Shown piece after piece: positions 20,856 to 32,016 of a stretch of DNA of 48,428 nucleotides. Within the stretch, counting starts at the first letter, position 1; each line of letters begins with the position of its first letter. The notes below the pieces were generated by a model that worked only from the letters and a program-made list of their open reading frames with translations, had not been told where the DNA came from and made no database searches. Source of the DNA: Polytrichum commune. Lineage: Eukaryota; Streptophyta; Polytrichopsida; Polytrichales; Polytrichaceae. A program made the translations under genes and the position numbers. The DNA is taken from positions 40,054,001-40,102,428 of the forward strand of contig OX485804.1 in NCBI GenBank assembly GCA_950295325.1, given 5' to 3'.

Positions 20856-23270
20856 ACTATGGCACCCTACAGATTCCCAATGAAGTCATGATTGGGAATA
20901 GGTGGTTCGCCTATAGGTAGGCAATTTCCTAGGGAGTCCAAGGGCTATGTACTACAGTCGTATTAATCGGAAATTGCATTGTTATTTCATCATTTGTTGG
21001 GATTTTTTTATTTGTTTATTTTGGTTGAAAACTTGTAAACCGAACCTGCGTAGGTAGTTTCATTTGGAATAAATTTGTAAGTGAACAATTACATTGAACA
21101 TCGCGAATTGAATCTCCACATTTCACTTAGTAAATCTAGGCATTAGAATAACTCATCCAACATCACATTACCATGGGGTTGGGGAAATTTGTGAGTATAA
21201 TGCCCATTTTAAGTTAGGGTACTGAGAATTTTGAAGTAGAGGTAATGGTGTATAATATTTCATCTTAAAGTTAAGTGGAAGTTTGTGACAATAGACGTCT
21301 GTTGTACAATTCAATTATTAAAAAGTAGATCATGCACATAATAAAGACCCACGTTTTCGTGATTTTTGTTCTGTATATGTAGTGAAGGCATTTATCACAT
21401 GAAATCGGAAACCGTAGTATAAATACATGAGTCTACTATCTATTGTACCTTTGGGTATTCTCTATAACTTTCTCATGTAGAAGGGGTTTTATTTCATCAT
21501 CACCCACCTGCATCATTTAGAGTTCCAATGAAGAGTGGACCCCCTAGGACGAGATCCAATTGGGCTCAATTTTCTATTCATGTTATATAAAGGGCCCTAA
21601 ACAAATATTGTCAAGCAAGTGCCCAATGGTTGACTTTGCTCCATTCATTCCAAGAGTTGCTTTTTCTTTATCCAAAAGTCCACGAGTCCATCATGCCAAT
21701 TATAAGTTAAAGCTTGAAGTTCTTGACACCCACTAAACAATAATGAAAAAAGGTCACTCAATTTAGAAGGTATTCTTCTCCTTCCAACTGAGAAAAAATT
21801 TCATTGCCAAATTTGTGTATTGAATGCTTAAAACATTTTTTATTTCTATACGGTCAACCATATCTTGAACCCAATATTTCATACCTCATTTGTAATGATC
21901 ATTTTTCTCCATCATTTTTCACAGTGGCATGATCATGTCAATAAATCATAGTACAGGTATATTCGGTAATCAGAGACTTTTCCATGATTTTGAGACTATT
22001 TAAGGACGTGGTTTTTCAAATAACGAACAAGAAAAACACAAAAATATATTCAATGTGACTTAATAAAGTGATTTGCATGGGCAACATTAACCAATTTGAC
22101 ACAAATACATGTCATCACAATAAGAAATTGAACTAGATATTTAACCATTTGCATTTATTTTGAGACTTTTCATAGTCTCTTATTAACGAATATAGTGATT
22201 CAGTTTATGATGCTAAGTAATAGGGGTACAGTTTAATAAGTTGAAAACATGTTCCATACAATAAGTCATGACAGTTGTAAATCAAGTCCAAAAATCAAAG
22301 TGTGGTTCAAATTGTAACTCTAACAAACTAGGTAATAGATGTGTAGAATACGTTAATAAGGTCAAAGTCGACTATGATATCTTAATATGATTTATTTTCC
22401 CCCAAAAAAAAACATAGCGTAGTGTATTGTCTAACATTGAGCTTCACAATTCATTGCCTTGTGTACAAATAAAGTGCATGTAAACCTATGGCACTTTTCA
22501 ACTGGCCAAGAGAGAGAACAACCTGAAGAAACTCCATAAAAGAAGTTCGACTAATACTTTTGGGCGCCACCCTTTCGAGGTCATCATGTTGTCACGTGCA
22601 ATAACTCTTTGAAGTTTGTACCCTTACTTGCCGCCATCGACAACGTTGTGTATAGACTTATAGGTTACCAAAATTTATACTTGTTGTGAGGAGACAATTG
22701 TAAAGCTTTGAAAATTCGTATTCTCCAAAAGTTGAAGCAAACTTCATAAATTTCAATATATATATGGATGGATGGATGGATGGATGGTATGTGCTAATAT
22801 GCTTGCCCTATTGTAATGGGGCACCTATATTTGAATGAAGACCGAGATGAGGAGTGTTACAATAAGATTGGATTATTCCAAAGCTCAATTGTTAACATCA
22901 CATTTGGGAAGGGCCCTATCAATGCCTTTTAGGGCGATTCACAATCAAATATTATTGCTTAAACTGGAAAACAAAATTTCCTTTTTCCATCCATTTGATC
23001 ACTAGAAGACTACTACCCATCATTCAACAATGGATGAAATTGGCAGGTTTTGGACGCATATGCTCACTTTCGTATGAAAAATTGTATTCTCATCCATGTG
23101 CGGTTTGATCACTTCAATAGTTGTTGCCACTGTGGCTATCTTGAAAATTTTGAAAATCATCATACTAGAAAATCATTGTGTCCTACTGTATGTGATTAGT
23201 TAAGCAGACAAATAAAATTATAAAATTATAAAAAAAAAAAATTATAAAAAATCACTTTGACATTCTACAA
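20856..23270. other. AT-rich intergenic DNA, no gene seen
   Basis: About 2.4 kb of AT-rich sequence without long open frames on either strand. It contains a TA/GGAT microsatellite (22757-22788). From about 22800 it holds parts of the abundant interspersed repeat (AGTGTTACAATAAGATTGGA, continuing near 23270-23420 with AATGCTAACCAAATGAGACA and GGAGTTGGAAG). Confidence 0.45.
22757..22788. repeat. TA then GGAT microsatellite
   Basis: A short alternating TA run passes directly into about six copies of GGAT. It is a simple-sequence repeat, likely length-polymorphic. Confidence 0.95.
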
Positions 23271-23594
23271 GTTTTGCGTTTCAACTCCACTTCTGAAACT
23301 TGAGATGCCAGTCGACATGATTCACAAATGCTAACCAAATGAGACAAATTGTGGCTTGACCTAACGGTCCAAAAGGTCTATGGAGTTGGAAGCGTTGCCC
23401 ACAAGTGTAGAGCCACGACACCAAGTTTCTACTCAGGGGCCAATTCACATGAGGTCCCAAGTCCCAAGTCCCAAGCCCCACTCATGCTAGCAAGCCCTAA
23501 CATGGAGGCAAAGGCCCGACTTTCGAGCCTCAAGGAAACCATTAAAATACTACTAACCATCATTGAAGTCGGATCTTAATCATTTTATGCAAAA

Positions 23595-23670
23595 ACATTC
23601 AGGGGACTTATGTTGAGAGTCGCGTCTATACGACATTCAGGGGACATATGTTGAGAGTTGCGTCTATACA
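23595..23670. repeat. two 38-bp tandem copies
   Basis: The unit starting ACATTCAGGGGAC and ending GCGTCTATAC occurs at 23595 and 23633 with two differences. It is a local duplication. Confidence 0.85.
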
Positions 23671-24041
23671 AACATCCATGTCACACTTGAGACTTTAAGG
23701 ACTTGGAATCCCGTGTAAAAGTGGTAAGTCCCAACTTCCGTGCTCTCAACGGCTGAGATTGCGCAGATTGTCCTCTAGCGACATGGGACACGGGGTCCCA
23801 TGATCGCATTGAAAAACTTGCCGAGGCTACTATTGTTGCTGGGAAGGACAGGGGCGCTTATTTATACACACACACGCACACGCACATGGGGAACCGAAAC
23901 ATACCTCCAGAGTCAAGAGTGTCGATGACAGCCTCCAAAGGAAGCAGCTCGAGAGCAGCATCCTTTGAACCCTGACTTCATGCAAAACGTACACAAAATC
24001 AATCCAACCGCGGCCTCTCGGGTCCTTATGTCCGTTTCACA

Positions 24042-24533
24042 CCTGGTCAGTGATCGGGGAGGTTTTTTGGGCATACTAATCGGTTGAGATCCATGTGTTT
24101 GCAAGTCCAACCGGTTACATGTTGACATCCATCGGTTTTCCTTTGTTAAATTGGGGTATATTCGTCCATAGATTCCTCTAAAATGATGGGTAATTCTCCT
24201 GTAGTCTTGGTCAGTGATGGGGGAGGTTTTTTGGGCATACTAATCGATTGAGATCCATGTGTTTGCAAGTCCAACCGGTCACATGTTGACATCCATCGGT
24301 TTTCCTTTGTTAAATTGGGGTATATTCGTCCATAGATTCCTCTAAAATGATGGGTAATTCTCCTGTAGTCTTGGTCAGTGATGGGGGAGGTTTTTTGGGC
24401 ATACTAATCGGTTGAGATCCATGTGTTTGCAAGTCCAACCGGTCACATGTTGACATCCATCGGTTTCCCTTTGTTAAATTGGGGTATATTCGTCCATAGA
24501 TTCCTCTAAAATGATGGGTAATTCTCCTGTAGT
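24042..24533 (+). repeat. three 164-bp tandem copies of a dispersed repeat
   Basis: Units start at 24042, 24206 and 24370 and are nearly identical, so the triplication is recent. Each contains GGTCAGTGAT, TTTTTTGGGCATACTAATCG, AAGTCCAACCGGT, ACATGTTGACATCCATCGG and GATGGGTAATTCTCCTGTAG. Flanking sequence (to about 24590, CTTCAACCGGTTGG) continues the match to 20640-20855, which has a single unit. The array ends about 200 bp before the hAT element. Confidence 0.95.
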
Positions 24534-24869
24534 CTTGATATGAACTTCAACCGGTTGGTTAATTCTCAAACTCAACCACAGTTCATCCTCGACCATAGCA
24601 CCCGGGTGTTGCCGCCATAGCCAGCCTCTGAGTGAAGTCATCGGATTTCGCGTCCTTATCCCCGGAAATGAGTTCAAATCAAGGTGATCGATCTTCTCGA
24701 ATACTTGTTGACCGTGTGCCCCCCACACCAGGGTTTCTTTTTGCACCCGTCACATGCCAAATGACAGCCAGTCACAGTCAACTTTTGCAGCCAGCCAGTC
24801 ACATGACAGATAGCCCCACCCTCGAATCTGTCGCTTGACAGATATAGCCATATTTCCCCGTCAAATGAC

Positions 24870-26019
24870 AGTTCCCAAAATATAATCCAGATAATCAAAC
24901 CTACCACTTAGATTTAAACATTTTGCTGCAATCTAATGGTGAAGCAACCAGCCCCAACACTACGTAAGCTAGCTTCTAACTCACTTTCAGTCTCTTTTCT
25001 CAGTGTCTCTCTAAGGTATTGCAGTCTCACTGCAACCCTGCTCCAGGGGTTTTCGTTCAGAATAATGCAGGTAAGCTGTAGACTCATTCTTACTGCGACG
25101 CTGATGAGAATTCTAGTCACGAAGATCAAGCTGGGAACTCACGTTGAGGAGGACATTCTACTGACTTGTCGACTAGTTTAATCCTCGCGTACGTGGAGCT
25201 GGTTTAACTGGGTTGGATTGTTTGGACCATCTGTTCGAGGTCAACATGTTGGACATTTGGATCATATACGTCATTTATCAGACAATTGTCACTGTTTCGT
25301 TTGAAAGTCAATAGTTCATAGTAAGGGTGTAGCAAGCATGCATTCTGTAATCGGGCCCATGGAACTCATTCCCACTGGCAGATTCTCTTGAGTGTCGGGA
25401 ACTAGCAGTCGAGGAGTAGCCAGACAAAAATAATATTCATGAGACTCTCTTCTCTAGCAGTCTCTTTAGTCTCTCACTGTAGTCTTTGCTTTCTTTTTCA
25501 GTTGAGTTATAGTATTCTACCTTACTGTACTATTAATGGTAAATAATTGATTGTTTATTGATTTAATTTACTGTAATTTTCTGATTGTTTTGGTGGTGGT
25601 GTTTGAACAACAGGGTTGTTTTGTCATTACATTTATGTGAGCAGTGGAGGAGGCTAAGGCTATAGAAAACAAGTCCAGAAGTAAGTAATCATTGCAATTG
25701 AAGTTTATTCTTCACTATGTCAGTCATTTTAATTATTTTATTTCAAGATTTTCAATATAAAGAAATCCATGATTTGTGTATTTTGAAGACTATGCATTGT
25801 GAATAAAATTTAGAATAATAGTGTACTAGAGCACTAATTATCGTGAACTCTGCTCATGAAGTTTTGGACTAACCTCCGACTTCGCATATTGCATTAGTTT
25901 ATTATGAAACACTATAATTTTGGTGCATTGTATTATGTTTCGAACTACTTATGAATTTTTGTGAGGATTCATTTATCAAAATTTCCACTAATTTAATTTA
26001 AGGGACTTGTGGTTTGTAG
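24870..26019 (+). promoter_or_regulatory. promoter and spliced leader of the hAT transposase (model)
   Basis: AT-rich AAAATATAATCC near 24875 may be the core promoter. A leader exon ends at ATGCAG|GTAAGC (25070). A second short exon, 25614-25680, lies between ACAACAG and the donor AGAA|GTAAGTAA. The acceptor TTTGTAG at 26013-26019 leads straight to the ATG at 26021. No protein is evident before this ATG. The joins are inferred from splice signals alone. Confidence 0.45.
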
Positions 26020-26020
26020 A

Positions 26021-28413
26021 ATGAATTCTTGTAGTGGTGCAACTGGATCAGGCAGGTCAACACGCCAACTTAATATCAATTTCATGTTTGGTGGTCCACC
26101 TGCACTAAACATGAATAGAACACCACCTTTATCTCCTGTTGTTGTAACCCCATCTGTCAATTTTGGATCACCTCCTCCTAGAGTCCCTCAAGCACCCCGT
26201 ATTGCTAGGCTTCCAGAAGTTCTAGCTCTACTACTGGTCACTCTAGTGGTGATTCTAGTTCTGAACATGATGACCCTGAGCTTGTTGCCCCAAGGGAACA
26301 AACCCCTCGACAGAGAAATGTAGGGAGGGAATACATACGAGTTTTCAAGGCTAATTGGAAGACTGGAAGACCTTGGTTGATGCATTTAAGACCTGCAGAT
26401 GGTCCTCGCTTAGGGTTGATGAATGTGCATCTTGTATTCATGTGCATTCTCGAAGTAGATGGGCTACTATAGGTTGCAGATCATTGCAATATTCTTCTGT
26501 TAAGGATCATGAAAGAAGTCATGAGCACATTTTATCTATACCTATTTGGGAAGCCCAAGACAGAAGACGTGGTGGAGCCCCAATGGATCGTCATGTGGAC
26601 AATATGATCAACAGAGAATATGCAAGAATTATTACTTGCATGAAGATACTCCATTTCACAATTCAAAAGGACAGGTCAATATTGAGCTATGAAGATACTT
26701 GTCAATTGCTCAGAGATCTTCATACACCAGAGATGCCTGTGAATGATGACTATGGTGCCTACACATCTAAATATGCGGCATTGGAATTTTTATGGGCCAT
26801 TTCTGAACACATTAGGGACAAGTTTTTGATACAATCTCGTGGTTTTCCGGGGTTTTCATTAATGGTTGATGAATCAACCGACAGGACACTGGAGCAACAT
26901 TTGATTATGCATGTATGTTACTTGATTGGCCAAGGAAGTGGAGTTCCTGTCACCCAGTTTGTGGAGTTATCTTCAATAACAGCAGGTACAGGGGAGGGTA
27001 TTTACACTGCAGTTGATGAGGTTTTAAACAAACTTCATTGGAATCGAGATCAATTGGTTGCGGTGGCCACTGATGGAGCAAGCGCAATGATAGGTTCTCG
27101 AATTGGGTCTACTCGATTTCGGAATGATCAGCCTTCACTTGTCAATGTGCATTGCATTGCTCACAGGTATAGTAAGGCAGTAGTCTCCTTACATATTGTT
27201 TTGTAGAAATATATAGTTTTGTTTGTTTGATGAATATATTGTGATTTGCAGGGAAGCTCTTGCTGCAACGGATGCTTCAAAAGATTTGCCTGAGTTGTTG
27301 GTGTTAGATCGATTTGCAAGCAAAGTGTATGAGTGGATGGGGCGCAACACAATACGACGGAAAGAATTAAAAGAATTGTTAGAGGAGTTTGATAGAGATT
27401 CCCACATGCCATTACGATTCCATTCAGTACGTTGGCTATCACGTGGTCAAGTTATGGAGCGACTTCTTCATGTGATGCCTGCAATCTTAGAGGCATTCAA
27501 AGATGAAGAGCCAATCTGGTACCATAAAATGACATCTTTTCAGTTCCAATTTCTTCTTCACATGCTCGTTGATGTTTTGTGTGAACTAAACAAGTTGAAC
27601 AAGAAGTTCCAATATGATCTTCTGGACATCACATCAATTGTATCAGGACTTGAGGTATGTGTTTCAGTTCTACGTAGACTCTCCTTATGTGGAACAGGGC
27701 CAACCTTTAGAAGGGCTGCTAAGAATTTGGGAAAGTTTTTAAGGGAAAGTGTGCCAAATATGAGGTTGTTGTTTGCTCGTGAGGATGGAACAGAGGTGCT
27801 TTATCCACTCATCAATGATCCTATAGATCAAAGGCCAGGAACACTGCTTGAATGTAAGTTGATTGCAACAGAGTATGTCCAAAAGATCATTGATGTGTTG
27901 AATGAACGATTTCCGGATCTGCCAATATTTAACGCAGCCAAGCTATTCAGCCCAAAGTACTACCCTGCAGATGAAGAAGATAGGACCAGAGCAACAGATG
28001 TATGGTTGGAAAGGTTGATGGAGAAGTTTGTACCTTCTGAAAATGATCGTGATGCATGTAGTGCAGAGATGTTGGAGTTTGTGGAGACGATTCGACATGA
28101 ATGTCCTCATAAGTCTATCCATGAGGCATGGTCACTATGTGGTTGTACTTTGGAGTGGAAGACAAATTGGCCAAACCTCATCAAATTGTGGCAAAAAATG
28201 CTTGTCATACCAGCTAGTACTACAATATGTGAGAGAGGATTCTCCAAGCAGAATATAGTGAAGAGTGCATTACGATCACATTTGCGTTTGAACACATTGG
28301 ATGCATTGATGCGTGTATCCCTATGTGGATTAGGTGCTAATGAGATTGATTGGCAAGCTGTTCTTCAAGAGTGGAGAAATATGAGGGACCGTCTCATTCT
28401 AGTCTTAGATTGA
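26021..28413 (+). pseudogene. hAT transposase with BED-like zinc finger, frameshifted
   Basis: The N-terminal part (MNSCSGATGSGRSTRQLNIN) is in one frame. A Ser-rich piece reading HSSGDSSSEHDDPELVAPRE and VFKANWKTGRPWL is in a second. The zinc finger CASC...C...H...H and all later domains are in a third, so two frameshifts are needed (about 26200-26220 and 26415-26425). The core is intact: DDE residues in LMVDESTD (Asp at 26868), VATDGASAM (Asp at 27072) and TTICERGFSKQN (Glu at 28231), plus the C-terminal hAT dimerisation region LRLNTLDALMRVSLCG. A clean 85-bp GT-AG intron (27167-27251) restores ...CIAHR-EALAATD. Stop at 28411-28413. Recombinase function would be nuclear; this copy probably makes no full protein. 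Confidence 0.88.
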
Positions 28414-28810
28414 ACTCCTCTATGTGTGAGTGCTTCAAAACATCACTTGAAATTTTGTATCACAAGTGATGGACATTGAAGTCATCGAAAACAAGATAAT
28501 GGAATTGATTTGATTGCATATTGTTCCAAATTGTACTACTATTTGATGTTGTGGATAAAATAGAATTGCAAGCAAGTAAGGGTTTGTGGACCTGTCAGTT
28601 TGGAAAATTGGGTGTCAAAAGACATGCTAAAATATGACCAGCCCGTCAAAAAACCGATGATGTAAAAATTGGCCGTCACATGAAAGGTTGGACCCTTTGT
28701 TAAAAAGAAACACTGCCCCACACGACCCCGTGCTGGAAAGGATCACGAGCCGGCCATTTCCTCCTCATTGCAGTTCCAGTATCTGGGGTCCTGGTGTGGC
28801 GGGCACATCC

Positions 28811-28971
28811 AGCCTTGCAGACATTTATGGCCGTTGGATCGGCTTGGGAATCGTCTCATCCAGCCCCGCATACATTTATGGCCGTTGGATCGGCTTGGGG
28901 ATCGTCTCATCCAACCCCGCACGCATTTATGGCCGTTAGATCGGCTTGGGAATCGTCTCATCCTGTTAGCA
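28811..28971 (+). repeat. three 51-bp tandem copies
   Basis: The unit CATTTATGGCCGTTGGATCGG followed by CTTGGGAATCGTCTCATCC repeats at 28822, 28873 and 28924 with few changes. GGCCGTTGGATCGG...TCTCATCC also resembles a motif of the abundant interspersed family (compare 42400-42430), so the array may be a local amplification of a family fragment. It lies about 100 bp past the right end of the hAT. Confidence 0.9.
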
Positions 28972-29077
28972 ATGTTGAATCACGAAGAGTGGTCGCAATT
29001 TCTAGTTTCCGAATTGGAGTGGAGATGGAGATGGAGAAGTTATGAGGACTTGAAGAGCTTTCTCTCTTTCGCTAAGT

Positions 29078-29122
29078 GTTGTAGTGTTGTAGTGTCGCTA
29101 AGTGACACTACAACACTACAAC
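29078..29122. repeat. perfect 19-bp hairpin
   Basis: GTTGTAGTGTTGTAGTGTC (29078-29096) is followed after 7 bases by its exact complement (29104-29122). The arm itself is a short tandem repeat. Flanks are not self-complementary. It could be an end-to-end remnant of a small inverted-repeat element or a structured RNA. No function is shown. Confidence 0.85.
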
Positions 29123-29329
29123 ATAATTCCGTGAACAAGCCGCGCTCAACTTTACTTAATTACATATTTAGTTAAGTAGATATAACTATAGTTAACTAGA
29201 TATTTTGGCACACCAAATTTAAAACAACTATAGTTGACTACATTTTTTGGCAGGTCAAATCGCGAACAATTATAGTTATGAAAGGCAACTAGTTAACTAA
29301 CGGTTGAATTAGTTGGTTAGTTGTCCAAG

Positions 29330-30000
29330 GTCTGTAGTGTTCATCTTGTGCCCATTGTAGTCTAATCTCAATGTGACACGTGTCTTTTTGGTTTATGTTC
29401 TTAACTACAAAGCTTGCCATGTACCACTTGAATATGGGTGTCCAATCAAGAAGATTTACCACATAAGGTCCACATACCTTTTCACATTCACTTCACAATC
29501 ATGACAATTTGTCATTTCAAGGTTTAGAATCAGAGTGCAGATGCAAAAGTGATGAGAGTTGAAGCGACGGTTCTCTTTATCTTTAAGTGATCACATAGAT
29601 GCTCCCAAGTATTTTATATTTTGAGTACATATTGTAAGTGACAAGGAGGTTTGATACAAACTAATTGCCATGCATCATTTTCCTATTGGTTGAAACTTGT
29701 AACAAATCATGTGTGCCATCTCCAAAAATCAACATTCTGACACCAAAATGCCAAACATGCTTATCTCCGACGGTACTCCAATCTCGACATAACATGTGTC
29801 ATTTTGGTGTCCATTCTTGAATACAAGCATTGCCACATGCCACTCAAATATGGGCGCCCAATTAAGATTCGTGACCGTGTCATGAATCCTCATGTTTGCA
29901 AGGTGCAAGGCATTCCAAGTCCTCATGACCTCACTATATTGTTCTCCCACTTTTATCACGACACGTTTGGTCATGGAAGAAAGTGTCATGTTATTTGATA
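29330..30000 (-). repeat. two copies of the abundant interspersed repeat
   Basis: GTAGTCTAATCTCAATGTGAC with CTTGCCATGTACCACTTGAA (from about 29355) and ACTCCAATCTCGACATAACA with GCCACATGCCACTCAAATA (from about 29774) are parallel copies of one family section. The block between them includes AAGTGATCACATAGATGC. Orientation is opposite to the 17.6-kb copy. It is non-coding. Confidence 0.55.
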
Positions 30001-31070
30001 GTTGTATTCTTGGCAATATAACAATTCAGCCTCAAATGTCGTACTATCAAGGTTTTCCAATTCAAAAAGTCATTTTGTATACATTATGAAGATATATATA
30101 AGTATAAAAGAGCATTCTATTGAACAAATATGCTCACAATGTTTCCCCAAGGTTCCCCCAATGCTCACAACGTTCCCCAAGGTTCCCTTACATGGTCCAC
30201 AATACTAATCGCATAGTACCGTTGAAATGCACATGGGACCCACCACGTATGCACATCAATAACCTCTATTCTATGACAAATCGGGCGCAAGAAAGAAAGA
30301 AAGAAAAAAGAACCATATTACAAGCGGCGTAGTCGTAGTATGGAGGTAAATCGACACTAGAACGTTTGGTCTCACGGGAATCGCGTCATAAAGTGGAGGT
30401 GTTATATAATTGAGTGTCACAACGACGGAGGTTAGAGTAGCTGAAAATGGCAACACAGAAGGGGCTCCGGAGTCCGGATCATGATCTCCAAAAAGCTCAA
30501 AGCCTGCTGAAAGGAGCTTCGGAGTGAAGGGACTTGTAGAGCACTGACTAATAAAACCCAAACCAACAACAAAGAAGCATCGTATAGTGTATACCGTATG
30601 GTGCGTGCTTCTTTGCGGTTCACCCACTTTGGCACTACGACACTGAGCTCTACTTTCCACGCGGGATTTTAAAGCGTCTCAAGCAAGCTCCGAGTGTCGT
30701 GTGGCAACCAAGAGTTTTATAGTGTTTATGGGAAAGGGCGAAGCAGGAAGCACTCTACAGTACAGTAGAGGGGTGTGGGCTTTTTTTCCTTCTATACGGG
30801 GACTTTTGAGAGTTTCCAAGCGACCCAGCCTCTCATATAAGCCTGCAACACAACAATCTCACTTCGTGCATGAATCTATCTCTCCTCAGGTGCCACCCGA
30901 ATCAGTTGAATGGGAGAGGAAAGAGCACTTGTGGGGTGGAACAAATCCTTGCCTCGTCACCCATGGTAACACAGTGCGGATTTGTGGAGCATCAAAAATG
31001 GCAGCTCGTACACGAGGTTACCATCAATAAGTGGGGTCCGATCGACCAAAATGAGGTCGCTCCTTCGTGA
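30001..31070. other. intergenic DNA, no gene seen
   Basis: It contains a degenerate tandem duplication, CTCACAA.GTT.CCCCAAGGTTCCC (about 30131-30189), and a GAAA run near 30292. Short open frames on both strands overlap and match nothing known. The part from about 30420 to 30930 is richer in GC than the surroundings, but I see no splice-consistent gene. Confidence 0.35.
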
Positions 31071-31077
31071 ACCCAAG

Positions 31078-31255
31078 CTTTTTTTTCTTCTTTTTTTCTT
31101 CTTTTTTTTTCTTTTTTTTGAGACGGAAGGTCGGCAGGCCAGTGTCGAAGCACATGAGGCGGTTGACCACTTGGCAGGTTTTCCGACAAGTAGATAGAGA
31201 GGAGATTTCACAGCCAGGAATCAGACCGCCAACCTCATCCTTGAGGATTGGGTAC
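31078..31255 (-). mobile_element. SINE-like retroposon with A-rich tail
   Basis: On the minus strand a non-coding body of about 135 bp, with a B-box-like GGTCTGATTCC near its start, ends CCGACCTTCCGTCTC and passes into a tail of A and G runs about 40 bases long (31118-31078). TGAACCC flanks both sides (about 31068-31074 and 31257-31263), a plausible short target duplication. Body size and tail fit a SINE. A convincing A box was not found, so a truncated LINE end is the alternative. Confidence 0.45.
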
Positions 31256-31749
31256 ATGAACCCCCAACACATGAGTGACGTCGAAAGAGGACCCCAAGGG
31301 GCGGTTTACACTATGGACCATGAAGTTGGACTAGGGCTCTGCAAGGCAGCTGTGATTGGCTCTTGAAGTTGTCCCGGGACAACTTCCGTTTACACTAAGG
31401 AAAAAATGGCAGAGGGACCATGGAGGTTGAGGTCCCCAAAATATAAATTTTAAGGCCTAATAAATGCACTGACATGGTCCAACGGGTTTTGCGGTGAGAG
31501 AGGCAAGAGAGGTGGTCTGGTAGGAAAAGGCAAGGGCCCATGTCAAAGAAATGCCATTTCAAGAATGATTTAATGAATTTACCTTCTATGTGCCTTAATT
31601 ATATTATAGCCCATGAGACATACCAGCACTACCTTGCCCTACCCCTTAAACCAGCTTACACGTGCTTCATCAAACAACGCGGGACATCTAGAACTCAAGA
31701 ATTCAAGTGCAGATTTGTTTTTTTGGCCTACCAGCTACAATGTTTGGAA

Positions 31750-31822
31750 TTTGGGGGAGTGTAATATACCGTTGGAAAGGTCTTGAAAATACTTTTCCAA
31801 CGGTATATTACACTCCCCCAAA
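31750..31822. repeat. perfect 29-bp hairpin with 15-base loop
   Basis: Left arm 31750-31778 begins TTTGGGGGAGTGTAATATAC and the right arm (31794-31822) is its exact complement. Outside the arms complementarity is weak. Such a perfect long stem could be a young small-RNA hairpin or the residue of an inverted duplication at a transposon excision or insertion. The surrounding sequence shows no gene. Confidence 0.85.
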
Positions 31823-31914
31823 CTGATTAAAAACTACAGTTGCAAAACAAAAAAGAAAAATACGTAGTCGTTTAGTGACTGTAGATCAGGGTGGTCAAAA
31901 GAAGCGCAATAGGA

Positions 31915-32016
31915 AATCTTCTAACATTAATTATCAAAGAATGGAGATTTAGTGTTGAACAAGGTTGGGTGGTAACAACATTAGATATAATCAAGCACTA
32001 AATATCCTATTTAGTG
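31915..32016. mobile_element. truncated second copy of the palindromic-ended MITE
   Basis: It matches the right third of the MITE at 5266-5594: CTAACATTAATTATCAAAGA, GGGTGGTAACAACA, and the terminal CACTAAATATCCTATTTAGTG followed by TA (32017-32018). The left part is missing. Confidence 0.8.

Larger units (their letters stand above)
24729..28715 (+). mobile_element. full-length hAT transposon (3987 bp) with intact ends
   Basis: Terminal repeats read CAGGGTTTCTTTTT on the left and CAGTGTTTCTTTTT on the right (inward), one mismatch in 14, with the CAG.G start typical of hAT. They are flanked by a perfect 8-bp duplication CCCCACAC (24721-24728 and 28716-28723). Subterminal clusters of GTCACATG, ATGACAG and GTCAAA lie within about 180 bp of each end and are probable transposase-binding sites. 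The element carries a leader with two introns and a transposase gene interrupted by frameshifts. Perfect duplication and near-identical ends argue for a recent insertion. Confidence 0.95.

Noticed and set aside
28743-29175. Open frames repeating a 17-residue unit (e.g. LDRLGNRLI)
   Set aside because: The protein repeat is simply the translation of the 51-bp DNA tandem repeat and occurs in several frames.
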